64,000 bases of DNA from Enterococcus mundtii (GCF_003957375.1 NZ_CP025473.1:641001-705000), one strand, 5' to 3'. Shown: positions 19,990 through 29,176, counted from the stretch's first letter. Translations and numbers: made by a program. Notes: generated by a model from the sequence alone, not told the origin.

Positions 19990-20088
19990 AATTCGGATTT
20001 TACGAGGATAGAGACAGTTGATCAAGACGAATGTCTGCTATGTTACGAACTTAGGAATCGTTTTCGTTTAGAACATTAGGTTTTTTTA

Positions 20089-20118
20089 TTTACAGTTCTT
20101 CCTTTTCTATGCTATAGT
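20089..20118 (+). promoter_or_regulatory. folT promoter
   Basis: TTTACA (20089-20094) and TATAGT (20113-20118), 18 bp apart, put a start near 20125, just before the riboswitch. Confidence 0.55.
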
Positions 20119-20145
20119 TTGTCTGGGATAAGTTCCCACTATTAA

Positions 20146-20257
20146 CAGAGTAGAAAATAAAGCGTTAAGTGCTTAGAGGATGGGATGTTGCCTCTAGGAC
20201 GAAGGACGTAAGTTCGCGGTTTTATTTTCGCATTCGCTGCATGAAACATGTAGCAGC
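20146..20257 (+). promoter_or_regulatory. Tetrahydrofolate (THF/folT) riboswitch
   Basis: The aptamer has the conserved blocks GAGTAG, GCGTTAAGTG, GGATGGGATGTTGCC, GACGAA and CGCGG in the order of the class I THF riboswitch. Pairings are present: P2 AAAATAAA/TTTATTTT and P3 TAGAGG/CCTCTA, with a short P1 (CAG/CTG). The P1 3' strand also belongs to a GCTGC/GCAGC hairpin (20236-20257) just before the AAAGGAG site, giving a plausible translational switch. Confidence 0.9.
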
Positions 20258-20277
20258 TCTTAAAGGAGATGCTAGAA

Positions 20278-20811
20278 ATGAAGAAAAATCGTTTAGATGC
20301 TCGTATGATTACGATCATGGGACTGCTGATCGCATTGATGGTCACGTTGTCTCGCTTAGTTTCATTTGAAACACCATTACTCAAAATCAGTGTAACGTTC
20401 ATTCCCCAAGTAATCATGGGTATTTTATTTGGCCCATTTTGGACAGGGATCGGTTCTGTGTTAGCTGATGTGGTGGGTATGGCATTATTTCCTAAATCTG
20501 TCTTTTTCATCGGCTTCACGTTGAATGCTTTTATTGAAGGAGCGATTTATGGGTTCTTTTTCTATCGCAAAGAGATCACTTGGAAAAATGCAATCCTAGC
20601 CACGCTCAGTGTGACAGTGTTCGTTAGCTTGATCCTGACACCATTATGGTTGGTCATCATGTATCAAGTACCGATGAACTGGGTATTCTGGGGACCACGT
20701 TTATTAAAAGCCATTATCTGGTTGCCGATCCAATCGACGATGATCTATGTGATTGGGCGCGCCATGCCATATAAAAGAATTTTGCGGAGTTTAACGACGC
20801 ATACAAAATAA
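20278..20811 (+). CDS. folT: Folate ECF transporter S component
   Basis: The 177-residue membrane protein is the substrate-binding subunit of a folate ECF importer. About six membrane segments are predicted; TFIPQVIMGILFGPFWTGIGSVLADVVGMAL matches the FolT/QueT group. I chose ATG 20278 (AAAGGAG 9 nt upstream); ATG 20269 directly abuts the ribosome site. The THF riboswitch before it fixes the substrate as folate. It would share EcfAAT with NiaX in this same window. Confidence 0.92.
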   Translation: MKKNRLDARMITIMGLLIALMVTLSRLVSFETPLLKISVTFIPQVIMGILFGPFWTGIGSVLADVVGMALFPKSVFFIGFTLNAFIEGAIYGFFFYRKEITWKNAILATLSVTVFVSLILTPLWLVIMYQVPMNWVFWGPRLLKAIIWLPIQSTMIYVIGRAMPYKRILRSLTTHTK

Positions 20812-20853
20812 AAAACAAGCAGTCTTCCCATCCCAGAAGACTGCTTGTTTTTT
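20811..20853. terminator. Bidirectional terminator
   Basis: AAAACAAGCAGTCTTC and its exact complement flank an 8-nt loop, with A/T tracts on both sides. It separates folT from the convergent ABC exporter operon. Confidence 0.93.
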
Positions 20854-20888
20854 GCATAGATCAGAAAAACCATCTGATTCGATGTTCA

Positions 20889-22664
20889 CTATTTTTCAAC
20901 CGATCCAGTAAATTGCGCTTGGTAAAGTTGACGATAGCTGCCATCTTCAATTTTCAATAATTCATCATGTGTTCCCATCTCAACAATTGCCCCTTGATCC
21001 ATCACGAGGATCTGATCGGCATTTTTGATCGTGGACAAGCGATGGGCAATCACAAAACTCGTTTTTCCTTCCATCATTTTTAGGAAGGCATTTTGGATTT
21101 TCTTTTCTGTCAACGTATCCACTGAACTTGTTGCTTCATCAAGTATCAACATGGGTGGATTACTGATCATCGTACGAGCAATCGTCAGTAATTGACGCTG
21201 CCCATCGGAGATTTTTAACCCCTGTCCACCAATGCGTGTATCTAGTTTTTGTGGCAAGCGTTGGACAAATTCATACATATAGGCTGATTTTAGGGCCTCA
21301 TTGATTTCTTCATCGCTGGCATCTGGCTTCCCGTAACGTAAGTTTTCTCGTAACGTACTGTCGAATAACCAAGTATCTTGTAAAACCATCCCAAAGCTTT
21401 TACGCAAGGAATCACGGGCGATTTGGGTAATATCATAATCGTCGATCGTGATTGTCCCAGAATTGACATCATAAAAACGCATCAATAAATTCACTAATGT
21501 GGATTTACCAGCTCCTGTTTTACCAACGATTGCCACAGTTTGACCTGGTTTGGCAACAAAGCTGAAATTCTCGATCAATCGTTGTTGTGGTTCATAAGAG
21601 AAAGAAACATGTTTAAATGCGACCTCGCCTTTGATCGTTTGAGGATCAAGTTGATACGCAAAAGGTTCATCTGGCGTTTCTTCCGGTTGGTCGATCAATT
21701 CAAATGCTCGTTCTAAACCAGAAAATGCTGTTTGGATCTGTGTCGTGATACCTGATAATTCAATAAAAGGTTTCGAAAACTGACTTGAATAGATTGTAAA
21801 GCTTGAAATGATCCCGACAGTAATCGTTGAATCACTTCGTAAGGCGAGTAAACCACCAATCAAACCAATGGAGAGATAGGCTAAGTGATCGACAAAACGA
21901 GAAGAGGGATTCGTTAATGAAGAAGAGAATTGTGCGCGCTGCCCTTTTTCATATAAATCAGCATTCAATGCACTGAATTGCTGTTGATTGACTTCTTCTT
22001 GTTGGAACGCTTTGATGATTTTTTGATTACCGATCCGTTCCGTAACAAAACCTGAGATATTTCCGATGATTTTTTGTTGGTTATCAAAATCATTTTGAGA
22101 AGCTCGTGCAACTAACCAGCTGACTAAGAAAATGATTGGTGTCGAACAAATGACGACAAGTGTCAATAACGGACTCAAACTGAGCATGAAGATCAGTGAG
22201 AGGATAATGATGGCTACCCCAGAAAACAATTGATTGAACGCCGCTGATATCGCGATGGAGATGTTATCCATGTCGTTTGTAAAGCGACTGACAATGTTTC
22301 CATGGGCATTTTGATCATAGTATCTTAAAGGTAAAAGATTCAAACGTGCAAAGGCGTCTTTTCGTAGATTCGCAACGGAGAGGTAAGCCAATCGGTTACT
22401 TAATACTTGGATCAGCCATTGACTGATGACATTAAGTAAAACGATCCCGCCAAACATCACCAGAAGTTGGACTAATCGAGTAAAGTTGACTTGCCCCACA
22501 CCAACCATTTGATCGATACTTTGACCGATTTGTAAGGTCATCACGACGGTAGCAACACCATTGACGATTCCCAACAAGACAGCTAACCAAATTTCACGTG
22601 GATGGGCCGTCAGATAAGGAACAAAACGTTTGAGCGTTTGCCAAGATAGTTTTTTTGTTTTCAT
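20889..22664 (-). CDS. Heterodimeric multidrug ABC exporter, subunit with catalytic Walker B
   Basis: About 591 residues: six membrane helices, then an ATPase with Walker A GKTGAGKST and Walker B MLILDEATSSVD (catalytic Glu present). The signature is degenerate, ISDGQRQ instead of LSGGQ. It complements the partner encoded upstream, forming one working and one degenerate ATP site, as in EfrAB/EfrCD, LmrCD and TM287/288. I chose the start MKTKKLSW (GGAGGAGG 7 nt upstream). The 5' end is 1 nt from the partner's stop. Which enterococcal pair it is (efrAB or efrCD) needs alignment. Confidence 0.9.
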   Translation of the reverse strand: MKTKKLSWQTLKRFVPYLTAHPREIWLAVLLGIVNGVATVVMTLQIGQSIDQMVGVGQVNFTRLVQLLVMFGGIVLLNVISQWLIQVLSNRLAYLSVANLRKDAFARLNLLPLRYYDQNAHGNIVSRFTNDMDNISIAISAAFNQLFSGVAIIILSLIFMLSLSPLLTLVVICSTPIIFLVSWLVARASQNDFDNQQKIIGNISGFVTERIGNQKIIKAFQQEEVNQQQFSALNADLYEKGQRAQFSSSLTNPSSRFVDHLAYLSIGLIGGLLALRSDSTITVGIISSFTIYSSQFSKPFIELSGITTQIQTAFSGLERAFELIDQPEETPDEPFAYQLDPQTIKGEVAFKHVSFSYEPQQRLIENFSFVAKPGQTVAIVGKTGAGKSTLVNLLMRFYDVNSGTITIDDYDITQIARDSLRKSFGMVLQDTWLFDSTLRENLRYGKPDASDEEINEALKSAYMYEFVQRLPQKLDTRIGGQGLKISDGQRQLLTIARTMISNPPMLILDEATSSVDTLTEKKIQNAFLKMMEGKTSFVIAHRLSTIKNADQILVMDQGAIVEMGTHDELLKIEDGSYRQLYQAQFTGSVEK

Positions 22665-22665
22665 T

Positions 22666-24381
22666 TTATACCTCCTCCTGTGATGCCACGATTTCACGAT
22701 ACTCAGAAGATTGACTAAGCAATGTATTATGTGTACCCTGGGCCACGATTTTTCCTTGATCCATGACGAGGATATGCTCTGCTTGTTGAATCGAACGGAT
22801 ACGTTGAGAAATAATGATGACCGTTGTGTTAAGGGAAGTTTGTAGTGCTTGGCGCAAGTTTAGATCCGTCTGATAATCAAGTGCACTCAAGGAGTCATCT
22901 AAGATCAATAAGGCAGGTTTGGCGATCAATGCACGAGCAATCGTCAACCGTTGTTTTTGTCCCCCGGAAAAGTTTTTCCCATTCTCCATGACTCTTGTGT
23001 CTAAACCTTTGGGTAATTGGCGAACAAAATCCTCTGCTTGGGCAATTGCCAAAGCTTCCCAACACTCTGCGTCTGTCGCGTCAGGTTTTCCCCACTGAAG
23101 GTTTTCCCGAATGGTACCGGTGAATAAGACAGCCGTTTGTGGTACTTGCGAAATCTGACTTCGTAATGTATCTAACGGCCAGTCACGAACGTCTTGTTCA
23201 TCAAATAGCACAGAGCCTTCACTAACATCATAAAAACGTGGAATCAATTGTGTCAATGTGGTCTTCCCGCTTCCGGTCGGACCAATGATTCCTAAGACAG
23301 TTTGGCGTTTCAAAGTGAAATTGATTCCTTGTAATGACAGACCAGATTCTGGCGTATAACGAAAATCTACGTCTTTAAATTGTAGAATTGTTTCAGAATC
23401 CATGACTGGTTCACTAGGAGTCTCAGCATCTGTAATGGTATTTTCGGTATCTAAGACTTCTTTAACCCGCTGAGCAGAAGCTTCTGCACGAGTGAAAATC
23501 ACGACAAGATTGGAAACGACGATCAAGGCTAATAACATTTGGTTCATATAATTGATCAATGCTAAAACTTGTCCTTGTTGTAAGGAACCGATATTTACCT
23601 TGACCCCGCCGACAGTCAATAGACAAATGATCCCAACATTCATGATCAATGTCGTTGCCGGAGAGAGCAAAGCGGAGATATTGGAAACACGTAAATAATT
23701 TTTTGCTAAGTCATCCGTGTTTTCATCAAATGTTTCGATTTCTTTATTGGTACGTGAAAATGCTCGGATCACACGAACCCCGCTTAAGTTTTGGCTAACA
23801 GTCTCATTTAGACCATCCAACTTTTCTTGGACTTTTTGATAGAGGGGGATCGTCTTACGGATAATAAAGTATAAAATGACTGAAAAAACAGGTAATAGAG
23901 CTAAGAAGAATAGCCCGACTTGCCAGTCGATCACAAAAGCCATCACTACTGATCCAATACTTAAAAAAGGTGCTCGGATCAATAAACGGATAACCATTGC
24001 GAGTGCAAGTTGTAGCTGATTGATATCATTGGTCATCCGCGTGATCAATGTATCCGTCCCAAAATGATTTAATTCACTATGGGAGAAAGAGTTGATTTTT
24101 TTGATGAGTTGGTTTCTAAGTTCTGTTCCAAACCCTTGAGAGGCAATGGATGAGTAATATTGACAAATAATGGCACAGATCAATCCAATCACCGACATGA
24201 CGATCATCCAGATACCCATGTTGATAATTACTTCACGATTGTTCATTTTTAGCCCATTATCGATCAGCGAAGCCATCAGTAAAGGTAAAATCAATTCAAA
24301 GACTGCTTCTAAAAATTTAAATACAGGACCTAGGATGATTTGTTTTCGATAGTCTTTCGCATAGCGCAATAACTGAATCAT
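22666..24381 (-). CDS. Heterodimeric multidrug ABC exporter, degenerate-site subunit
   Basis: The 571-residue half-transporter has six membrane helices and an ATPase with Walker A GPTGSGKTT and a good signature FSGGQKQR. Walker B reads LLILDDSLSALD, so the catalytic Glu is Asp; the usual switch His is Gln (IIISQRIRS). This is the standard degenerate-site partner of a heterodimeric drug exporter. First gene of the two-gene operon, with GGAGGAAATTTTT before ATG. Likely drug or dye efflux; substrates unknown. Confidence 0.9.
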   Translation of the reverse strand: MIQLLRYAKDYRKQIILGPVFKFLEAVFELILPLLMASLIDNGLKMNNREVIINMGIWMIVMSVIGLICAIICQYYSSIASQGFGTELRNQLIKKINSFSHSELNHFGTDTLITRMTNDINQLQLALAMVIRLLIRAPFLSIGSVVMAFVIDWQVGLFFLALLPVFSVILYFIIRKTIPLYQKVQEKLDGLNETVSQNLSGVRVIRAFSRTNKEIETFDENTDDLAKNYLRVSNISALLSPATTLIMNVGIICLLTVGGVKVNIGSLQQGQVLALINYMNQMLLALIVVSNLVVIFTRAEASAQRVKEVLDTENTITDAETPSEPVMDSETILQFKDVDFRYTPESGLSLQGINFTLKRQTVLGIIGPTGSGKTTLTQLIPRFYDVSEGSVLFDEQDVRDWPLDTLRSQISQVPQTAVLFTGTIRENLQWGKPDATDAECWEALAIAQAEDFVRQLPKGLDTRVMENGKNFSGGQKQRLTIARALIAKPALLILDDSLSALDYQTDLNLRQALQTSLNTTVIIISQRIRSIQQAEHILVMDQGKIVAQGTHNTLLSQSSEYREIVASQEEV

Positions 24382-24681
24382 AAAAATTTCCTCCTAAAAA
24401 CAAGTTACCCAATATTGTTCGAACGTCTATCGGCAAAAAACAACCGATTTATGATAAATAGATATCCTTAAAGCAACAAAAATATCTTGCAGCGAGAAAT
24501 CTAACGATGATATAACTAGGTACTCTCATATTGTAGCTTATGAAATTTAGAATGAAAAGAGAACAAGCCTTTTCATAATTCGCACATTTTAGTAAAACTT
24601 AAGAAATCACACCATAACGCTTAACGCATTGTCGCTCTTGCAACTCCTATAATTGAATAAACCATAGAAAAAAATAACCAC
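24382..24681. other. Gap upstream of the ABC exporter
   Basis: No gene seen. The exporter promoter must lie here on the minus strand, but I cannot pick one -35/-10 pair over others in this AT-rich stretch. No clear regulator gene accompanies the operon. Confidence 0.4.
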
Positions 24682-24730
24682 AAAAAAGCACCATCTAAAA
24701 AAATTGACAAACAACTCTCGTAGATGGTGA
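24682..24730 (-). terminator. Terminator of the LPMO gene
   Basis: CACCATCTA/TAGATGGTG (9 bp) encloses a 23-nt loop; on the minus strand it is followed by CTTTTTTG. Confidence 0.8.
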
Positions 24731-24786
24731 CTTATTTTCCTTGGCTAAAGATTCCTGCCTCGGTCTCTTTCGGTTATTAATAATTT

Positions 24787-25428
24787 TTATTTTTGTAAGT
24801 CAGCTAAAACTGTCTCACCTTTAACATCGACATCAATGACATTATAGAACCCATTTTTAGTATCAGCGACATCCCAAACAGCTAAGATCACATGATAACC
24901 TAAACGGTCATTGGGAATATTGATCGAATGTGTCGGATTAGTAGAAGCTAGTTGTCCATTATTGCCTACTTCACCAATGAATTCCAAGTCGTCTCTTGTC
25001 AACACATCATTTTGATTCCAACCGGCTTTTGTCATGTAGTAATGCCATTTTGTTGTTGAATGGTTGGCAGTGAATGTCCAAGTAAAATCATTTGCACCAG
25101 CTGTCAGTTGTTGTTTTGTCCACAATGAGGCTGTTTGTTGATCCAATAAGAAATCACCTACCGCACCATTTGCAGAAGCGATTTGACCATCTTCAGGTCC
25201 AGCAGCTGGGAATCCTTTTGGTGCTTCAAGAGATTGTGGCTCATTAATAACAGCTCCGTATTTTTTGAATGCAGCATTCCAGTCTGTATTTTTGTCAAGG
25301 CTTCCTTGGTATCCACGACTTGCTGGTTCAGAAACGTAACCATGAGCAGCAACCTCAACAGAAGTAAGCGTGCTTGCTCCGATACCTGCTAAAATGAATC
25401 CTAAACCAATTAATGTACTCTTTTTCAT
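24787..25428 (-). CDS. Lytic chitin monooxygenase (LPMO, AA10/CBM33)
   Basis: This secreted copper enzyme cleaves crystalline chitin oxidatively. The 213-residue protein has a Sec signal peptide cut at A28|H29, leaving the obligatory N-terminal His of the copper histidine brace (HGYVSEPASRG). The second brace His is in FTANHSTTKWHYYMTKAGW; the Phe of the axial site is in the C-terminal NGFYNVIDVDV. It is a single catalytic domain, like EfCBM33A of E. faecalis. GGAGG precedes ATG. Its promoter shares the 17-bp box with the chitinase and the 8-codon gene. Confidence 0.95.
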   Translation of the reverse strand: MKKSTLIGLGFILAGIGASTLTSVEVAAHGYVSEPASRGYQGSLDKNTDWNAAFKKYGAVINEPQSLEAPKGFPAAGPEDGQIASANGAVGDFLLDQQTASLWTKQQLTAGANDFTWTFTANHSTTKWHYYMTKAGWNQNDVLTRDDLEFIGEVGNNGQLASTNPTHSINIPNDRLGYHVILAVWDVADTKNGFYNVIDVDVKGETVLADLQK

Positions 25429-25472
25429 AATAATTCCTCCGATATTTTTACTTTATGCAATGTACGATTGTC

Positions 25473-25522
25473 ATCATAACGGATATATTATTAATGTGAA
25501 AAATATGTATGTTATTGCAACA
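25473..25522 (-). promoter_or_regulatory. LPMO promoter with 17-bp regulon box
   Basis: On the minus strand the box TGTTGCAATAACATACA (25506-25522) is followed, exactly 27 bp later, by TATGAT (25473-25478). No -35 hexamer of quality is present, consistent with an activator-dependent promoter. A GAAA lies 6 nt upstream of the box. Leader about 38 nt. Confidence 0.75.
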
Positions 25523-25993
25523 AAAAAATTTCGTTTATCGCGAGTGTTATTAGAAATTATACTATTTAGTCATTTTTTAGGTGGAACGCAAATGTTCGCT
25601 GGAGAAAGAATTGCCACTGAAGGAGTCGCGTTTGCACAGTATAGAAAGGGGAGACATGGAGACAAAACAAGTAATAAAAGAATCTATTGAGAGGAATTGT
25701 AGAGAACGAATCAGAAAATCAAGGAAGCAACGTTATGCACCAACACAGGCAGTAGGCTAGTACGCCCGTGTAGGTGATCCATATGACTGGGCAGGATCTG
25801 CTGACTTTAGTAATCGGTACCCCTGAAAGGAATACACGAAGACGAATTTCTTTAATGCGTTGCATTTCTGATAGTTCTTTGATCGATAATCGTCTGACTA
25901 CATAATGTGTGAATGAACTATTTAGAAAGTCTCGTATCAAGTACGCTATTCCAGTGGAACCTATCGAATCAATCGAGAATAAATAGAGAGACT
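25523..25993. other. Gap between LPMO promoter and rgg terminator
   Basis: Two short plus-strand frames have ribosome-site-like sequences: 25592-25690 (32 codons, AGGTGG upstream) and about 25655-25759 (34 codons, AGGGGAG upstream). A minus-strand frame (25719-26015) starts inside the rgg terminator and is unlikely to be a gene. None resembles anything I know. The stretch could be a gene remnant; I do not claim a gene. Confidence 0.25.
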
Positions 25994-26036
25994 TAAAAAC
26001 CGTGTATCTTCTCATTTGGAAGTGAGGAGATACACA
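25994..26036 (-). terminator. Terminator of the rgg-like gene
   Basis: GTGTATCTCCTCA/TGAGAAGATACAC is a 13-bp stem with one mismatch, followed on the minus strand by GGTTTTTAAG. Confidence 0.85.
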
Positions 26037-26042
26037 GTTATT

Positions 26043-26984
26043 TTAGACAGGATTCACTTGGCGTTGTGGAGAGAGGCAATCGCACGTACTTTTGACAACG
26101 ACTTTTGTGTGGTGATCATTGTGCGAAAATTCACATAGTTCAGCAGAAAATTTTTCTTTTAGATTGATCATGTAGTCTTTACTCGTAGAAAGATCTAACC
26201 ATTCAAAAAACGCAATACCCGTTTCCACTTCTTTTAAAGCTGTTTTTTGTCCATCAGCTAGTTTATCTAAAGCAGCAAATACTTTGTAATGTGCAAGATC
26301 GAGTGTTTGTTTGTGTGTTGTCGCGATTTTTTTTAATTGGGCTAGAAATAATTTGCGTAATGTGGTTGATTCACGGTTAAAAGAAAGACGTACACCATTC
26401 AAAATAAAGTTAGAAAGGAGTTCAGAATAATAGGTATTATCTAGGTAGGATTTCATCTTTATGACACTATTTTGGAACGAATAGGCAATATATTCATCAT
26501 CAAAAATAAATAAACAATTCGAAAAAATAGTCAATTCAAAGTGCCCCCATGTATCAATCTTTTCAAGATACTTCTTTATAACACTGATTTCTTCTTTCAT
26601 TGATGCGGTAAAAGAACTACTATACAGATAATTTGAAATCAATTTTCTCTGGGCATAGATCAAACGATAATAAATGTTTCCTGTTTTTTCAAATTCGTTG
26701 AGCAATTCTTGTTCTTGAGCAGATGTAATGGTTTTTGAAGTGATTAAATAATTCGTTAATTTTTGTTTATTAGACAACGAATTACTATTCAACAAAAATT
26801 GATATTCTTCAAGTGTGATATTCATCCGATCAAGGTAGTTCACTATTAGTTCAAAGCCGATTTTTGTTCCCCGTGATTCGAAAGCTGCTAAGGTTCCTCT
26901 TTGTGAGATACCTGAAGTTAGTTGTTCTTGTGTCAATCCACGATCTTTTCTTAATTTTCGAATTAGAGCAGCATGTTCTGTCAT
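26043..26984 (-). CDS. Rgg/MutR-family transcriptional regulator
   Basis: The 313-residue protein has an N-terminal XRE helix-turn-helix (residues about 3-60, IRKLRKDRGLTQEQLTSGISQRGTLAAFESRG) followed by the all-helical TPR-like domain that in Rgg proteins binds short peptides. I chose the start MTEHAALIRK (GGAGG 8 nt upstream) over the ATG at 27017 that the longest frame uses. It is divergent from the chitinase gene and lies between chitinase and LPMO. These two and an 8-codon gene share one promoter box, so this is the best candidate for the regulator that binds it. Ligand and binding site are inferred. Confidence 0.88.
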   Translation of the reverse strand: MTEHAALIRKLRKDRGLTQEQLTSGISQRGTLAAFESRGTKIGFELIVNYLDRMNITLEEYQFLLNSNSLSNKQKLTNYLITSKTITSAQEQELLNEFEKTGNIYYRLIYAQRKLISNYLYSSSFTASMKEEISVIKKYLEKIDTWGHFELTIFSNCLFIFDDEYIAYSFQNSVIKMKSYLDNTYYSELLSNFILNGVRLSFNRESTTLRKLFLAQLKKIATTHKQTLDLAHYKVFAALDKLADGQKTALKEVETGIAFFEWLDLSTSKDYMINLKEKFSAELCEFSHNDHHTKVVVKSTCDCLSPQRQVNPV

Positions 26985-27091
26985 GTTCATTTCCTCCAGA
27001 AGCTGTTTTTTGTACATGGCTATAATAGCATAATGTAGTTATGTGGATGTTATGTTTTCATATATGCGCCCTTTTGTTAAAAAAGTGCGAT

Positions 27092-27138
27092 TTTTTTGTT
27101 TGGAAAGTTATTTTGTTGCAATACCAAACAAAAAAAAT
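27092..27138. repeat. Inverted repeat around the chitinase operator
   Basis: TTTTTTTGTTTGG and CCAAACAAAAAAA are 13-bp arms enclosing about 20 nt that include TGTTGCAATA. The right arm contains the end of the 17-bp box. Confidence 0.6.
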
Positions 27139-27163
27139 TTTGAAGGATAAGATATGTTTTAAT
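27114..27163 (+). promoter_or_regulatory. Chitinase promoter with 17-bp regulon box
   Basis: The box TGTTGCAATACCAAACA (27114-27130) is followed after exactly 27 bp by TTTAAT (27158-27163), a 5/6 match to the -10. No good -35 exists. The start site would be near 27170, giving a leader of about 26 nt with AGGAGGG before ATG. Confidence 0.78.
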
Positions 27164-27195
27164 CTGTTCTGTAATACAAATTTAGGAGGGAAAAA

Positions 27196-28932
27196 ATGAA
27201 TAAGAAAAGTTTATTATTCTCAGTTGGTCTTTTAGGTTGTTTGATTGGAGGCGGAACAGATGTGTTTGCAGCAGACGCAGCAGATACGATGCCAGATATC
27301 TCAAATCGCCAAGTTTCAGTAGGTTATTATCATAATTGGGTGCCTGAACAAGGTGCGGGTTACCAAGGTGGCCGTCCGGCAGATACTGATTTGGCAAAAG
27401 TAAATCCTTTTTATAATGTGATTGCTGTGTCATTCATGAAAGGAGAAGGTATCCCAACATTCAAACCTTACAATATGTCAGATGCTGAATTTAGACAAAA
27501 AGTAGCCACTTTGAATGCTGAAAATCGTGTGGTCATTATTTCACTTGGTGGTGCAGATTCTCATATTGAATTACATAAAGGGGATGAACAAGCCTTTGCC
27601 GATGAAATCATCCGTTTGGTTGAAGTTTATGGATTTGATGGCTTAGATATCGATTTAGAACAAACCGCAGTAGATGCAGGCGATAATAAAACAGTGATTC
27701 CAGATGCTTTGAAGATTGTCCGTGCGCATTTTGAGAAAGAACAAAAACATTTTATTATCTCAATGGCGCCAGAGTTTCCGTACTTAAGAACACAAGGTAA
27801 ATATGTACCATACATTACTGCTTTAGAACAAGAATATGACTTTATTGCACCACAGTTATACAACCAAGCAGGTGACGGTATCAGTGTTGGAACTGAATGG
27901 ATCGCTCAAAATAATGACAGCAAAAAATTTGAGTTCTTATATGGAATTTCAAAAGCTTTAAACGAAGGAAGCGGTGGGTTTATCCAAATCCCAGCGAATC
28001 GCTTAGCTTTAGGTATTCCAGCAAACGTGGATGCTGCAGCAAATGGTTTTGTAAAAGAACCATCGAAAGTTTACGATGTATTCGAACAAATGGAAAAAGA
28101 TCAAACACCGTTAAAAGGTTTGATGACTTGGAGTATCAACTGGGATGAAGGAAGAAACTCAGCTGGAGTAGAGTACAATGAATCATTTGCGAAGTCTTAT
28201 CAGGATCTATTCCAAGAAAAAACACCTGATACAGAAAAACCATCACAACCAACAAATCTAGCAGGCACAGCCACACATTCAACTGTTGCTTTATCATGGA
28301 CAAAATCAACAGATGATCGTGGCGTAGCAGGTTATTACATTTATCGTGATGGCGAACAAATTGGCAGAGCAACAAATAATACTTATACAGACACAAAATT
28401 GACTGCCAGCACAGAATACACTTATACAGTGAAAGCATTTGATGCAGCTGGTAACGTTTCAGAAGAAAGTAAAGTATTAGTGATCTCTACATTAGAAGAG
28501 CCACCAGCAGACTTAGAAGCTCCATCAGTACCATTGAACATTACGGCTTCATCAATTAGTGACAAGAGTGTTGCTTTATCATGGACACAATCAACAGATA
28601 ACGTGGGTGTAGTAGGTTACTATGTTTACCGTGATGGTGAGCAAGTAGGAGAAACAGAAACAAATAGATTTAGTGACGCAGGATTAACAGCTAATACGGA
28701 GTATTCTTATACAGTAAAAGCATTTGACGAAGCGGGCAACATTTCAGAAGAAAGCAAAGCATTAGTTGTGACAACGGCGGATGCACCATCAGTAGAAGCA
28801 TGGGATGCAGATACAATTTATGATTTAGGTGATGTCGTGACACACAAAGGAAACACATATCGTGCAAAATGGTGGACACGAGGCAATGAGCCTGGAGCTG
28901 AACCATGGGGACCTTGGGAATTGATTGGCTAA
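27196..28932 (+). CDS. Secreted GH18 chitinase with two FnIII domains and a chitin-binding module
   Basis: The 578-residue enzyme has a Sec signal peptide (about residues 1-25, ending VFA). A GH18 barrel follows with the catalytic FDGLDIDLEQ (DxxDxDxE motif); then two fibronectin type III repeats of about 90 residues each (both contain VALSWT and GYYxYRDGEQ); and a C-terminal CBM5/12-type module (AWDADTIYDLGDVVTHKGNTYRAKWWT). It should hydrolyse chitin or chitooligosaccharides outside the cell, next to an LPMO that opens crystalline chitin. The E. faecalis homolog is, from memory, a shorter enzyme without these modules. It has its own promoter and a strong ribosome site. Confidence 0.95.
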   Translation: MNKKSLLFSVGLLGCLIGGGTDVFAADAADTMPDISNRQVSVGYYHNWVPEQGAGYQGGRPADTDLAKVNPFYNVIAVSFMKGEGIPTFKPYNMSDAEFRQKVATLNAENRVVIISLGGADSHIELHKGDEQAFADEIIRLVEVYGFDGLDIDLEQTAVDAGDNKTVIPDALKIVRAHFEKEQKHFIISMAPEFPYLRTQGKYVPYITALEQEYDFIAPQLYNQAGDGISVGTEWIAQNNDSKKFEFLYGISKALNEGSGGFIQIPANRLALGIPANVDAAANGFVKEPSKVYDVFEQMEKDQTPLKGLMTWSINWDEGRNSAGVEYNESFAKSYQDLFQEKTPDTEKPSQPTNLAGTATHSTVALSWTKSTDDRGVAGYYIYRDGEQIGRATNNTYTDTKLTASTEYTYTVKAFDAAGNVSEESKVLVISTLEEPPADLEAPSVPLNITASSISDKSVALSWTQSTDNVGVVGYYVYRDGEQVGETETNRFSDAGLTANTEYSYTVKAFDEAGNISEESKALVVTTADAPSVEAWDADTIYDLGDVVTHKGNTYRAKWWTRGNEPGAEPWGPWELIG

Positions 28933-29146
28933 TCGATCCATACCCGTTTTTATTAATGAAGCAATCGTTGATGCTGAATCAATCAACGAATAATTGATTT
29001 GCTCAGTATTGTTAAGATTTTCGTGTATGTATAACGAGAATCTTAGCAACTGGGGGAAACGCATGATAAAAATTCAATTATTTTTTATGCTTGTATAACA
29101 GAACATGAAAAAAACATATATTATAACAACTATTATAAAAATTCCA

Positions 29147-29176
29147 AGTCCTCTTTTTAGAGGGCTTTTTTTATTT
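29147..29176 (+). terminator. Intrinsic terminator downstream of the chitinase
   Basis: GTCCTCT-TTTT-AGAGGGC followed by CTTTTTTTATTTT. Two further hairpins without T-tracts (28967-28989 and 29010-29052) lie between the chitinase stop and this site. Confidence 0.8.

Noticed and set aside
20806..20816. An 11-nt match (AATAAAAAACA) to the start of the putative TldR guide at the end of folT
   Set aside because: AT-rich chance match at a gene end and terminator, not a promoter; the match stops after 11 nt.
25719..26015. 98-residue minus-strand frame
   Set aside because: It starts inside the rgg terminator hairpin, has no ribosome site and no recognisable composition.
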